Origin: Erythrophleum ivorense
Lineage: Eukaryota; Streptophyta; Magnoliopsida; Fabales; Fabaceae
Length of the DNA: 64,000 nucleotides
Reading direction: 5' to 3'
Assembly (NCBI GenBank): GCA_026724425.1
Contig: JAIUCV010000008.1
Span: forward strand, 26,241,470 to 26,305,469
Below the pieces are notes generated by a model. The model searched no databases, was not told the DNA's origin, and saw only the letters and a list, made by a program, of their open reading frames with translations. A program made the translations under genes and the position numbers. Below, piece by piece: positions 1 through 11,969 of the stretch; the first letter of the stretch is position 1, and the number at the start of each line of letters is the position of its first letter.

Positions 1-2656
1 TTATGTCTCATAAAGGGTCCAAGAGGGTCAAATTTGGTTCCATAACTCCCATTGCCACTTGAGCAAGTGAGAAAGGACCAAAATGGTTTATTAAATATGT
101 CTCAAAGGTGTACAAATTCATATTTCACAAACTCACTTATCCACCCCAAGACATACACAAGATTACACAAGCTAGTTATTGCCATTCAATGTCCAAACCA
201 TGCAATATTGTACATATAGCCTCAAATCTCATTTATACATGATACATTTACATATTTACATATGTTCATGAGGTCATACAACATATAAAGTAAGGAGTTA
301 CATCATGTGCTACTCATATGGCTACAAATTGGCATTTTCACACATTTGGTTGTTAAACTTTCCTCTTTAAACTTGGTGGCTCCTATTTCTTGACTCACTT
401 GATCCACCTAGACATGTTAGACATGTAAGGAGGAAGGAATGAGATTCTAGGAATCTCAATAGCTCTTCTCCCTTCCAACCATACATAAAGAATGCAAATC
501 CATATTTAAAAAAACATGCATGAATATCATGGAATATGTAATCATTCAAGAATTATTCTTGGCATTCAAGGAGTCATACAAAACATATATAGGCTTGCCA
601 AGTAAGTGGTTTAGTCTTACCCATTTTCTTTAAGGATTTTGGATTTGCCTTACCCTTTTTCTTAAAGGCTTTGAACTAAGCCTTCCTCTTGGGAGACTCT
701 AAACTTTGTCTCAACCATTTTTTGGGGTTCTTAGCTCATCCTTATCATGGTTAGTGGGTTCTTGGCTTCACCACACTCAAGCAAACCAAAGTAAAGTCAT
801 AAAGTATCATTTGAAGGCATAAAATAACATCATGGTACCATAGCATATGAATACATGCTAGAACTTTTTTTTCATAGCTTAATACATACATACACATATT
901 GAAAGACAAGATGAACATTCACTCATGCATGAGAGAAAGAAGAGAGAGCTACATTTGTTACACAAGCACACTTTTCCTCTTGAATTTGATTGCTCTTCCT
1001 CAGCCACACACACAAAAGAAGGTGGGACTTGTTTCTCTTGGCCTAAACATATCATATGGAAGCCAATTATACTTTTGAACCAAATTTTAAAGCTACACAT
1101 TCATTAGACAAGTTAGGTAGTTCATATGACTCCTTTATGGTTCAATAATGCACTTAATAAAGCAACCCTATGGAAAGATGATCTTTGCTCCATCCTCTTT
1201 ATTCATTTATGATTCTTGACTCTTTTTAAGCCTCTTGGAGTCATCACACAATCAAATTAAGGAGCCTAGATAGGTGTTACTTCTTTAAGCCATAATATGG
1301 GACCTATGATACCATCTCACTATCCATGGCTTCTAAAATTTTTTCAAGGATTCCTCTTATCCTCTTCTATCATATATGAATCAAAAATAAGTTTGGAATA
1401 AATTAAAACTACCCCTTGGTGCTTTATCTAGCCTAGGCCGAGGCTATGCTTCAAGGAGGCACCAAATGAATTTGTTTTGTTTTCTTGATGGAAGATGCAT
1501 ATAAGGAGCCTTCTAGGGATCTTCGGAGTTTATCCAAACACTCATTTAGGCTTAGGAATTCTTGAATCAAATCAAAATTTTAAAGGAACACTTGAAACCC
1601 TAACTTTTCTATCTTGAAATCTCAGGGTTATTTTGTTATTTCCTTTATATATTCTTATTCTTCTCCCTCATTTTCCTAAGATTCATCCTTGGTTTAGTTC
1701 AAATTTCATTCCTTCTTGGCTGGCCATACATGAGGTGAAATGAAGGGGAAGAAGAACAAGGAGATTCAAGCTTAGAAAGTAGCAAATTACCTTAGATTTC
1801 TAGCCTTTTTTGGATTTTCTTCCTTTTCTTGGATTCTCCTTTTGAATTTTGAAAATCTCCCCTCTATTTTGCCCTCAAAATAGACCCAAAAAATTTAACA
1901 AAATCATAGAAAGAAAGAGGAGAAGGAGAAGAACAACTTTGCTAAAGGAAAGACTAAGAAATTCCATTAATTTCATACCTTTATTTTGGCTTCTTCTCCT
2001 CCCTTTCTCTCCTCTCTTGTGCACCAAAGTTTTCTAGTCTCCCTCTTTGTTTTTAGGCAGAATAAGGTAGGTGGAGAAGGAGGAAGAAGGGGCGTCACTT
2101 TTAAAGAGTATTCAAGAAGTTAATTGTTCACAAAAATTTCAATTTTGCCCTTAATCTTGGCATTTTCGTTTCTAATTTTTTTTAGCTCCTTTTTTAGAAT
2201 TGTCTATTTCATCATAAAATTTAGGTCCTCAATCTTATAAAATGCCTTTGGAATCACTCAACTTGGAGCTAAAATCTTCCGAACAAAAGGGTCAAAGTTC
2301 AAGTTAACTAATGTTAGAAAACGTACACTGGAGGGTTTTAATTGTCCCGGGGCTTCCTATGGTTTTCAGAGCCTCTGAGAATATCAGAAAACTCAATTTT
2401 TCCATTTAAAAAACCCTCTTGTGAAAATTCTAAAATTTGTCCAAAATTATGGAAATGCCCTTACGTTACGTAGTTGTTTCGTTAATTTTCGTTTGGTATT
2501 TTAACTTTTATTTTAGGGCACCTCTGGCCTCCTAATTTCATCACTTAATGTCTAGATCATTATTTTAATTTTTTTAGACCTTAACCAATTCATTGCAGAG
2601 GACCTACTTTGAAAACGTATCTGTTTCTGTCATTTTTATGAAAACTAGATATTACA
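1..2656 (-). mobile_element. 3.7-kb-family LTR, minus orientation, cut by window edge
   Basis: No gene is seen here. The stretch aligns by eye with about 28,480-31,140 of the complete solo LTR at 27,459-31,140, in the same orientation. Shared blocks include the region around 420-760, a block near 2,150-2,290 containing GGCATTTTCGTTTCTAATT, and the end CTAGATATTACA at 2,645-2,656. The terminal TTACA is the complement of the family start TGTAA. Only the last 2.66 kb is present; the first kilobase lies outside the window. The bases right after the end (2,657 onward) belong to a copy in the opposite orientation, so this LTR probably inserted into that one. Short open frames here (for example 1,849-2,037) have no recognisable domain. 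Confidence 0.75.
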
Positions 2657-5600
2657 ATTTTAATTGCAAAATTAAACTCACTAGGGGTTTTTAGAACCTC
2701 TGAAAACCATAGGAACTATCAGAGTAGTTGAATCCCTGATGGTGTATGGTTTAAGGTGTTAGTTGACCATAACATTGACCAAATTTTTTCAAACTATTTT
2801 AAATTCTAAAAATTTCAAAGTAGATGTTTTTTATGAATTAGAGAGCCTAAATTTTCATATAGAACTAATTATTTCTGAAAAGGATTTAAAACAAACTCCA
2901 ACGGAGAAAATTAAGTAAAATAATGTAATTAGTATTTTTTAAATTATTATAAAAGTCTTCCTTTTTCTTTTTAAAAGTCATGCCACCTTCTCTACCATTC
3001 TTAACTAACATATTTAGACCCTAAACTAGCATGGATATGGTGTGAAAATGGAAGGAGAGAGAGGAGAAAAGGAAGCCAAAAAGGTAAGTTTATGTGCCAA
3101 ATTTCATGCTTTGCTTGTTGGAAACCTTCTTCTCCTCTTCAAGCTCTTATTATTGGTGGTTCTAGCTTCTTAAAGGGATGAGTTTGGTGGCTGACCACTT
3201 AATGAGAAGAAGAGATTTAAAGTAACTAATTATGGCACAAGAATCTCCATCCAACAAGCTTCTAAATAAGGTATGACATGAACCAAGAACTTGTCATTTC
3301 CTTCATCATTTTCTCCTTCTTCATTTTAGCTAGAGAGAAAGGCAGAAGAGGGAGCTTTTTTTATGAAAAACTTGATAGGAATAAGGGTTTATAAGTGTGG
3401 AGATTTAGATTATGCAAAGAAGATAACCTAGAAAGCCATATAGGGCCACCTAAGGTTCCAAAGGAACTGTGGAAGATGTAAGAACCTATGGTGATGTTTT
3501 GAACTATCTAAGATCAAGCTTGAATTAGAAAAGAGTCAGGAATATCCTACATTTAGTAAATTTCCCATAAAAGTGCCAAAAACCCCATAAGTGGTGTATG
3601 TGTACATGGTCACAGCCAAGAGAAGTTCAAAGCACTTAGGAAGTTGTTTTATAAGTTCCAAGATTTTAGATGGTCTAGATATGATATGTGAATACTAGTG
3701 GAATCATTAGAATGAATTTATGAGTCCTATTTTGAAAAATGAAAATTTATAGTTCAAAAGGGTCCAGTGAAGCAATTTAATGTTAGCCATGTTTTGACTT
3801 GCATATGATGGCCCTAATGAGTTCCATTAAAGTCATATAGTTTATGCAAAGTGAAAATTTGAGGCTTAGAGATTGAATCATGAGAGTTCCTTCTTAAGAC
3901 ACTTAAATTAACTTAAACTACTTTATGATTTCTAGTGAGTTTATATAGTAATGAGATGAGTTACACCAAGTTCTAATGGATTGCCTTGCATCTAAATTGA
4001 TGTATTTTAGGCTGAGCTAATGGAATTTCACTTTGGCTATGGATGAACCCAAGAGAGACAAGGTAAGGACCAAAGAAAAGAGAAAGATTATGGAAGTTAG
4101 TAGTAACTTGAAGCTCTTATCTCTGTAAGGTATCTATCTCTTCTTATCTTGCATGCATTTGAGGGTATGAATGAGTTGAAATACTTCTATGTTTGGTTGT
4201 TTGATAATTGCATGAGTTGTGTTTTGAAATGACTTTTATTATGAATTTTATGCATATGTGATGCTATGTCATAGGTTTCCATGACAGGGAATTGAGTGCA
4301 GTAGCTCTTCCTTAGCCCAAAATTGAGTCAGTTGAGTCTAGCTAGTATGTTTTGGATGCCATGGCTAGATGAGATTTGCTACTACGATTCTCCCAAAAGT
4401 CCTACCCCATTCATCTTCCACTAACCTTGACAAGTACCTCCTACAAGGACAACAATCTAGAGAAAGTTTAAGACCTTAAGATGCCTAGTATAGAATTTTT
4501 TTATGTAATGATATATTTGATGTATAAATGAGACCAACTTGTTATGAACCATATGTGTATAATGATGTTATATAATGGTAATCTTGGTTTAATCTTGAAA
4601 ATATATGTATATATGTAATTTTGATGCCAAAGCTTGTAACTAGCACTTGTGTTACTACTTCAATGACATAAGGTAATTTGATGTACATTATGGAACTTGG
4701 AGATAGCAAATAAATGTCATATCTTATTTTATAACACTTTTCCTACTACAACTACCTTATATAAAACTTAAAGGAGTCAATGGAAACCTGAACTAATTAA
4801 AATTTTTCCTTTTAAAAACTTTCTCATACAATTTCACTATTTATTTGGTCATTTCCAATTTCTTATCTAACTTTGGAAATGCATAATTAATTATAAAAAA
4901 ATCGTATGAGGCCGTTTTAGGGCTCTACTTCAAGCTCTCTAAGCCATTTACAAGGGAAAAAAACTTACTTAGCGGAGCACATATAAATTCATATAAAGTT
5001 GCCCCTGCAACAAACTGGACAGTTTTACCCCTCATTGGTCATATTATTATTTTGCCTTTATATAAGCACAAGCATTCTTGCATCTTAGACACGCTAGTCA
5101 TACTCTTTTTACTTCAGGGTTAGGTATATACATGGCTTTCCATTTTATACCTGAGTACCTTACAGTGTCATAATATAACTCATACACATAGTAATCTAAA
5201 ATATTTAATTATATGACAAAATGTGGTGCATAAAAGTAAGGTCCTTAATTTATGTCTCCACACTCTTTGCCCTTTCTTTGCTTGAACTCAGATCTAACAT
5301 GGGTTATATTTGGGGTGAGGTTATGAAATCTCAGTAGTAGTAAACCAGTCTCATTCACAAGCAAGCATGTAAGTACATAACATAATGCCAATCAAGGTGC
5401 CACGTACCATATAGGAATATAAGGAATTTCATACAAGGCCAAGCACGGTCTAAGCATACATGTCTCATCTTATAGCATAAATAACAACTTGATATAGCAT
5501 AACACTCATCATTATACAAACATACAAGCTTAAGGAAAGAGAGAGAAAAACTACTACCTTAGCAAACTTTGCTCCTGAATCCTTGGGACTCAGTTTACTT

Positions 5601-8600
5601 GCTTTTAGAGTTCCCAAAACTAATATTGAACCCTATAATCATCATAATGATAATTCATTACAATTAACACATAAACCTTAACTTCTAACGTAGTATAACC
5701 TTTTTAAACTCATTGAAACTATTGGAATTGGAAATGGAAAAATCCAACTCCTTCCCTTCCAATTTGCTATGGGCGAATAGTATGCATTTCTTGGCCAAAA
5801 TTTAAAAATTTTATTCCATGAGTTTTTGAGGCTTTCCCATAGGTATTCCTAGCTAAAAAAATCCTTTTGAATCCATTGGAATGATAAAATCATCAAATTC
5901 TAGCCCCAATATCACGTTTTGATCATAACATAATCTAGCTACATTTTAGGCTTAAAAGTGAGTTTCTTTGGTTCTAAAAATTCCATAGCCTCTTCCTTTA
6001 TGTTTTAGGACTTTAAATTTGGTATACATGACTTTAAGACATTAAGAAAGCACCATAAAAAGTTTGGGACAATGCGGACAGCATCTCCTGATGATTTCTA
6101 TTTTCCTAAAGATTATAATCTTTGTGTTTTACAAAGTCTCAGCACATAACAACAATAACTAAGTTCAACATATAAACTTCATTTCAAGGCCTTCATATTC
6201 ATCATATAAACCCTATTTCTAATGATCCATATGTTGTCCACAAATGACTCATAGCTAGGGTTTAACAAAACTAGCTTAAAGCATGTAATTTTCAAGTATA
6301 AGATGGAGAAAACTTAATCTTTAAGCTTAATCCTTGCTTCCTTTACTTTTCTCACACTAAAATCCCTTCTCTTCCCACTTAGAGCAACATTCCACCTTGA
6401 AGAAAAGATAAATATGCAGCTGCCCTTTGGAGAAAATGGTTGGAGGATGGAGAAGATAAAGAAATTTGGTGAAGAATGGTGGTAATTTTGCTTGGTTTCA
6501 CTTCTTCTTCCACTTTTTCTCCCTCTCTCTCTCTCTTCATGTTTTTCTTTCTTTCTCCCTTGTGTGTGGCATGAAAATGGTAGAATGGAGGTGAAAGAGA
6601 TGAATTTAGATGAAGTTAAATGATCATACTAAATTTGGACCCTTAAATCAACCTTTTCAAGATTAAATTTTAACCTTCTATTCCTTTTTCTTTTGATTTT
6701 CTAATTTCATAACTAAATATCTTCTTCCAAAAATTCTTAGCCACACACTTGGGCACCTTTTCTTAGCCCTTAAGTTATGGATAGTAATCATGGTTTACTT
6801 CTTTAACTCAACCATGGTCAACTTTTAACTCAACCATAATTAGTTTTTAACTTAACTATGATGAATTCTTTAAAATAACTAAAATCTTTTTCTTCTTTCC
6901 CTTTCATTTTATATTTATATTTGGGTTTCATCTTCTCTAAAATCCTAATTATATCTTCTCTTCTCTTATTGGGCCTTTAGAATCGGTTATTGGGCCTTAC
7001 AGCTGTCTAAAATCGATATCTAGGCTTGATTAAGGTTTTACGGTACAATACCTACCTTTAGATTTTTTACAATTTATAAATATTATTTTTTCTAATTTCT
7101 AGCCATACTGAGCTTCAAACGTGAATCAGGAACCCTTAACCTCAATCATCATAAATTTCGATGTCAATCGGACACTCGGGTCTTATAGGTGTAATTTTCA
7201 CTGTTCTGTATTATGATTGTGCTATAAAATTTACATTTACTACAATTTTGTCTCTGAAACTCCTTCAGGGTTTCTTAGCTCTTTAGTTATTTCTATTTCT
7301 ATAGTTGTTATAACTTCTTTTTTCTAGTTTGCTCATAGTTATTGATCGGGCTAACCAGATCCCAAACCGGATAACGCTCGGCCATCCAGACAACTTGGCA
7401 TCATTGGACCCGTCTTATCAAATTGAGTTTAATCGTGGGTCACAAATTTATGAGATTCTTGTCTGATTTTTTGATATTCATGTCTAAAGTCATGAATAGA
7501 GGGTAAAACTAGAGTTCCCTGAACTTTCGGGCAATTTATATATTTTGCCCCACATACAACTTTTATTTGCATTTTAGTCTCTAGTTCTTTCATACTTGAC
7601 TTCGGAGACTCTTCAGGACCTTTTTCTGATCCTTTTTTTGTCTATTTTAGCCCTAATTTTAGGGCACCTCTGGCTTGACTCATTATTATTTGCGATTTAG
7701 AATATTATTCTAATTTTATTAGACCTCAATTTACTCTATTTAGGGGACTTCCTTTTATATCCGATGAATTTCATACTTTGACGGAGAAACCATATGTTAC
7801 GTTTCTCACGTTTCCTTACGTTTTCTTGGATTTTCATAAAACTGAATGTCATAATATGAATTAGCACCTTAGGTGCAAGAATGTGATCATGAATATGTGC
7901 CAATCAAGTGTCTTTGCAAGTGAGAAAAAAAAACATGAATTGCCACAATATATATTAGTGGTTCCATATGTAAGGAAAAAAATGGGATAGTGAATTTTTT
8001 AAGTTAGCCATATTCCTTGTAATGACCCTTATGGAAATGAAATATGAATGGATTAAAATTTTTTTAAGGGAAGAAATTGCATAATAAGGCCTGAATGGAC
8101 CATTTTAGAACCAAAATTTGATCTAAATGAATCATAAATTGCATCCTTACCCTTAATAACCTAAATGACTTATTTTGGGGCTAAAATTTGGAGGATACCT
8201 GCAGGATTTATAGAGCTTTCCAACAAGCAAAAGATTATTATTTTTTAACTCTATAGAATATTTGAGAAATTTTTGAATCTGATATAAAATAATGGAATTA
8301 TGTAGTTACTGTTCATGTTGTGATGATCTCAGTTTTCATCTCTTTTTAGGGGCCAAATGAATTCATTTTTATTTGAAATTTTTATAGCATAAAGTTTAGA
8401 TTATAAGCTCTTTGTAGACACTTAGTTTACATAAATTGAAGTTATATAGTTAAAGTTATAAAATTTTTAAATTTGGCCCATATTATATAAAAGGAAGCAA
8501 AAAATGGTTATATGGCTCTCTTATGCGAATGGAGCTTGTCTTATGGTCAAGCAAGTTAAAAAAAATGTTTCTATAGAGTTTATGGATTAAAATGACTAAA

Positions 8601-8741
8601 AAAAGACTAATTTGGACCCCTACAGGCTCATTTGTCATAGAAACAAGCTAAAAATTATTGCCAAAAGTCTCACAATAGTTGTAATTTTGTCACCTTAGGA
8701 AGGAAATGATATGAATTAGTTATATAAAGTATGTTATGACA
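2657..8741 (+). mobile_element. 3.7-kb-family LTR, plus orientation, split by a nested insertion
   Basis: Plus-oriented member of the same LTR family, recognised against 11,975-15,655. Shared blocks are the 'opening' region at 2,680-2,900, a purine-rich block near 3,050-3,090, the segment near 4,370-4,460, and the tail at 7,860-8,741 ending ATGTTATGACA. The first roughly 240 bases are missing because the minus-oriented LTR ending at 2,656 interrupts it. A second element occupies about 4,715-7,853. No protein-coding capacity is seen. The boundaries are read from internal alignment by eye and may be off by tens of bases. Confidence 0.6.
4715..7853 (-). mobile_element. Nested LTR-like insertion (second LTR type)
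   Basis: This roughly 3.1-kb block interrupts a plus-oriented LTR: the sequence on either side (to about 4,714 and from about 7,854) is continuous in other family members. An 8-bp direct repeat AATGTCAT lies at 4,713-4,720 and 7,845-7,852. The right end (near 7,830-7,853) resembles the end of the other LTRs. Internal text near 5,310-5,340, around AAATCTCAGTAGTAG, resembles a segment of the 21,662-24,474 solo LTR. A TG start and CA end with a clean 5-bp target duplication cannot be demonstrated, so the exact ends and the element class are uncertain. No coding region is recognised. Confidence 0.45.
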
Positions 8742-11004
8742 TCTAAAGCTCTATATTCTTCTCTTTCTCTTTCTCATTGCTAGCTTCACTTGGCATGGTT
8801 GATAGGAAATAAAAGGGGTGAAATTCTAGGGAGAATCTCAATAGCTACACTCAATCTAAACTAATGCATATATTGGTGAATTCGAGAATGAAATGCAAGC
8901 ATGTAAGGTCATGTGTATATAAAACATCATAAACATGGAATTGGCTTCAAACTCATCTAGCCATGACATGCAAATATACTAGTTAGGCTCATTTCTAAGC
9001 AAGGGAAGAACTACTGCCTTCAATTCCCTACCATTCTTGCTTAGAGCCAAGCAAAACTCATATATGCATAAAACTTATGTTAAAAGCCAATTTAAACATA
9101 AACATAAGCAATCATAAAACAATTGATACAAACAATGTATCTTAACTCAAACGCATCCAAATGTATGCAAGGAAAGAAGAGTAAGCTACCTTTTGAACCT
9201 AAGGATCTTAGTCTCTTTCTAGCTAGCTCACTTGATCTTCCTCTTCTTATCTTGTTTCTCTGGGCCCCACATGCACACAAGGGTATAGTCACTTCAACTT
9301 GGCCTAAACACATCATTTGAGCACCAAGCAAATCTATTAAGAGTTAATCTAACTCATTATACCACTACATATAGTCATTAGAGATTAGAACATAACTTAG
9401 GTTTCATTTGAATTTCTCAGGAGGCAACTCTTAAAATTCAACTTCTAAGGCACAAGATCTCACTAATCATGAGCTGTATGACTCTAATAGAATCCATTAG
9501 GACCATCATGTACAAGTTTAAACATGCACAATATTATATTGCCCATTTAGGTATCTTTAAGCCCTAACTTTTCACTTATAAGAATATGGCTTTTAAATTT
9601 ATTCCAATAGTCCTATTAGTGTTTATAATTCATATATAGGCCATTTACAATTTTAGAATCAATAAAACAACTCTCTAAATGCTTTATCCCTTCCTTAGCC
9701 TAGATCTATGCATCATTTGCCCTACCATGGAATTTTGTCAATTTACTAGGAAACTTAGAGGTTTAGGACATCCTTAATTCATCTCTAATTCAACTATGGC
9801 TTTAGAGAGTTCATCTTATCTTCATAAGGCTTTGAAGCTTCCATGGTTCATCTAAAACCCAAGGTTCCCTATCTTACTATCTATGGCTTTTTATATAACT
9901 TTCTTTGCATATTCTTACTTCTTATTCTTCTAAGCCCTTGTTTCTATCAAATTGTCCTCAAGCTCAAGTCTCATCCTTCTTTTCTCTCTCGGCTAAGCCA
10001 TAAAGGAAAAGCAATTTTTCTAACTTGATGCATACCTTATTTGAAAGCTTTTCACTTGTAGTTTCTTATGGTGTATTTAGCTTTCTCAAATCTTCTCTTT
10101 TCCTTCACTTTAATTTTTCCATTAGATCTCTTTTTCATTTTTTTTCAAAAATTGACTATCTATAATAAATTTTAGACTATCTTCGTCATTAAATATGTCT
10201 ACTAAAAGATTTTAGGGACTTAAACCTTAAAACAGTCTAGAAAACTTCTGTCTAAAATATGTCTACTAAGAACCTTAATTCATACACTATCAAGGATTTA
10301 ACTAAATTGACTTTATCTAGTTAATTTGCTAGCCTTATTTTATTATATTATGATGAGGAATATCTATTCCTCATATTAATTCTCATGATATTTAAATCCC
10401 TGATATTTTTTTTCTCATTTTTTAGTACAGCCCTTAACTGCTTGTTGTTCCACAATTTAAGGACTTTAGCCAAACTAGGGCCCTCTGGTTAAACTTTGTG
10501 TGCTCTTTTACCTTAGGCTAGTCTTTTAAAGCAAATCTCTAGTTTTCTATACTATTTTGGTCAAAATTACAATGTTCTCACTACATTCATTTCAATTTAA
10601 TTTTGCCTCCAACAACGCAATCTTTTTGGATAACTCTAAGACATAGGATATTTTAAGATCTTTTATACTCATTCTCTAGATCTACAATGGCTCAAAATAG
10701 CTTAAAATAGTTTTGTTTACACCTGTGCTATTGGTTACCTCGATTTATGTGTAATCAGGGATTTAATCAATTTTATCAACTTTGGTTAATTTAGTAACCT
10801 TGTTTAGTCATATAACGATGGGAAATATCTTTCTCTCATAATATACCACTAAATACTTAATTTCTTGATTTTTTATTGCCCTTGAATTAGGTTTCAACCA
10901 TTTATGAGTCTCTTTTTTCATCTAATCAGGCTTTTATTTCCTTTCATTGTTGCTTGTAACCTTATCTTCTAGCCTAACCTAGTATAAAGGTACTAGTTAT
11001 TACA
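8742..11004 (-). mobile_element. LTR, minus orientation, ending at a degenerate polypurine-tract junction
   Basis: Bases 8,800-10,170 resemble bases 400-2,100 of the minus-oriented copies, for example the block around 8,825-8,860 corresponding to 440-470. Bases 10,200-11,004 contain a weak tandem duplication and end ACTAGTTATTACA. Directly after this, about 11,005-11,050, comes a C-run followed by text that on the minus strand reads as a decayed pol terminus with FEDE-like residues and a G-rich tract. That arrangement is typical of Del/Tekay-type Ty3/gypsy elements just before the 3' LTR. This supports an LTR end at 11,004 and suggests which clade the LTRs come from. No intact ORF is present. 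Confidence 0.5.
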
Positions 11005-11969
11005 TATCACCCCTTTTTAATAAAAATTTCATCTTTGAAATTTGGGAGTAATCTTATAAATTATCTTAGGACATATCATAAGGATGACTCTATATACTTT
11101 TCATCATTTTATCTAATTTCTCAGGTTGTTCTTCTTAAGAATAATTCTTTTCTAGACTATATTCATTAGAGAACTTCATTTCCTTTTACTTTTGGTTCCA
11201 TTAGCTATGACCCTTCTTTGGTGTTACTATTCAATATAGTCTATCTTACTATTGTATATTCTTATAATATCTTACATGTGAGGGATCTAGGTAATTGTTA
11301 TCTCTCATATTAAGAACATAAAGTCATCACAACTTTAGGCCAAACTGGGGAGATAGGGACATTCTATATCATATTATCTAATCTTAATTTACTTGAGATT
11401 GAACTCTTCATCATAGCAGACTAGCTAATCTCTATGATCAGAGATATTGTATTGAATCTTAATCTCTAATCTCAACTTTGATAGCTTTTTTACTATTATT
11501 AGCTTATCTTTTCTTATTTACTCTAAGCCATCAAAGGCTTTATCTGTCTTTCTTATTTTGTCTAAAAACTTAGTCCACTTTCAAGCTCATCACCATTAGC
11601 TTGTCCTATCCAAAAAAGATCTATATCCTCCCTCATATTAAGCCTTAACTACTAGCTATACAATAGAGTAATGCCCCCTATTCTAAGCGACATCTATCTA
11701 GAACATTAAGCACCTTGGTCCTTTCATCTACTAACATATACGCCCTTAGCAAGTCCTCTAGCTCTAGATAAGTTCTACCTTATTACTAAATCAAACATTA
11801 AAGAGCAACTGTCACTAACTTAACTTTAAATTATATGTGGGGTGCTAGTCGCACAAGTTGCCACTTACCCTACTACATATAAATGCACTTGGCCCTTTCT
11901 AAATACACTGGTATAGCATATAGGAATCTTTTTTTCTCTCGGCCAGATTTAATTAATACTAAGGTAGTG
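11005..11969 (-). mobile_element. Degenerate retrotransposon internal DNA (first part)
   Basis: Between an LTR end at 11,004 and the 5' target-site copy of the solo LTR at 11,975. It should be the interior of a Ty3/gypsy element and probably continues at 15,661-16,201. Apart from the possible pol tail near 11,005-11,050, no reverse transcriptase, integrase or gag signature could be read in any frame. It is assigned by position and is very decayed. Confidence 0.35.
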
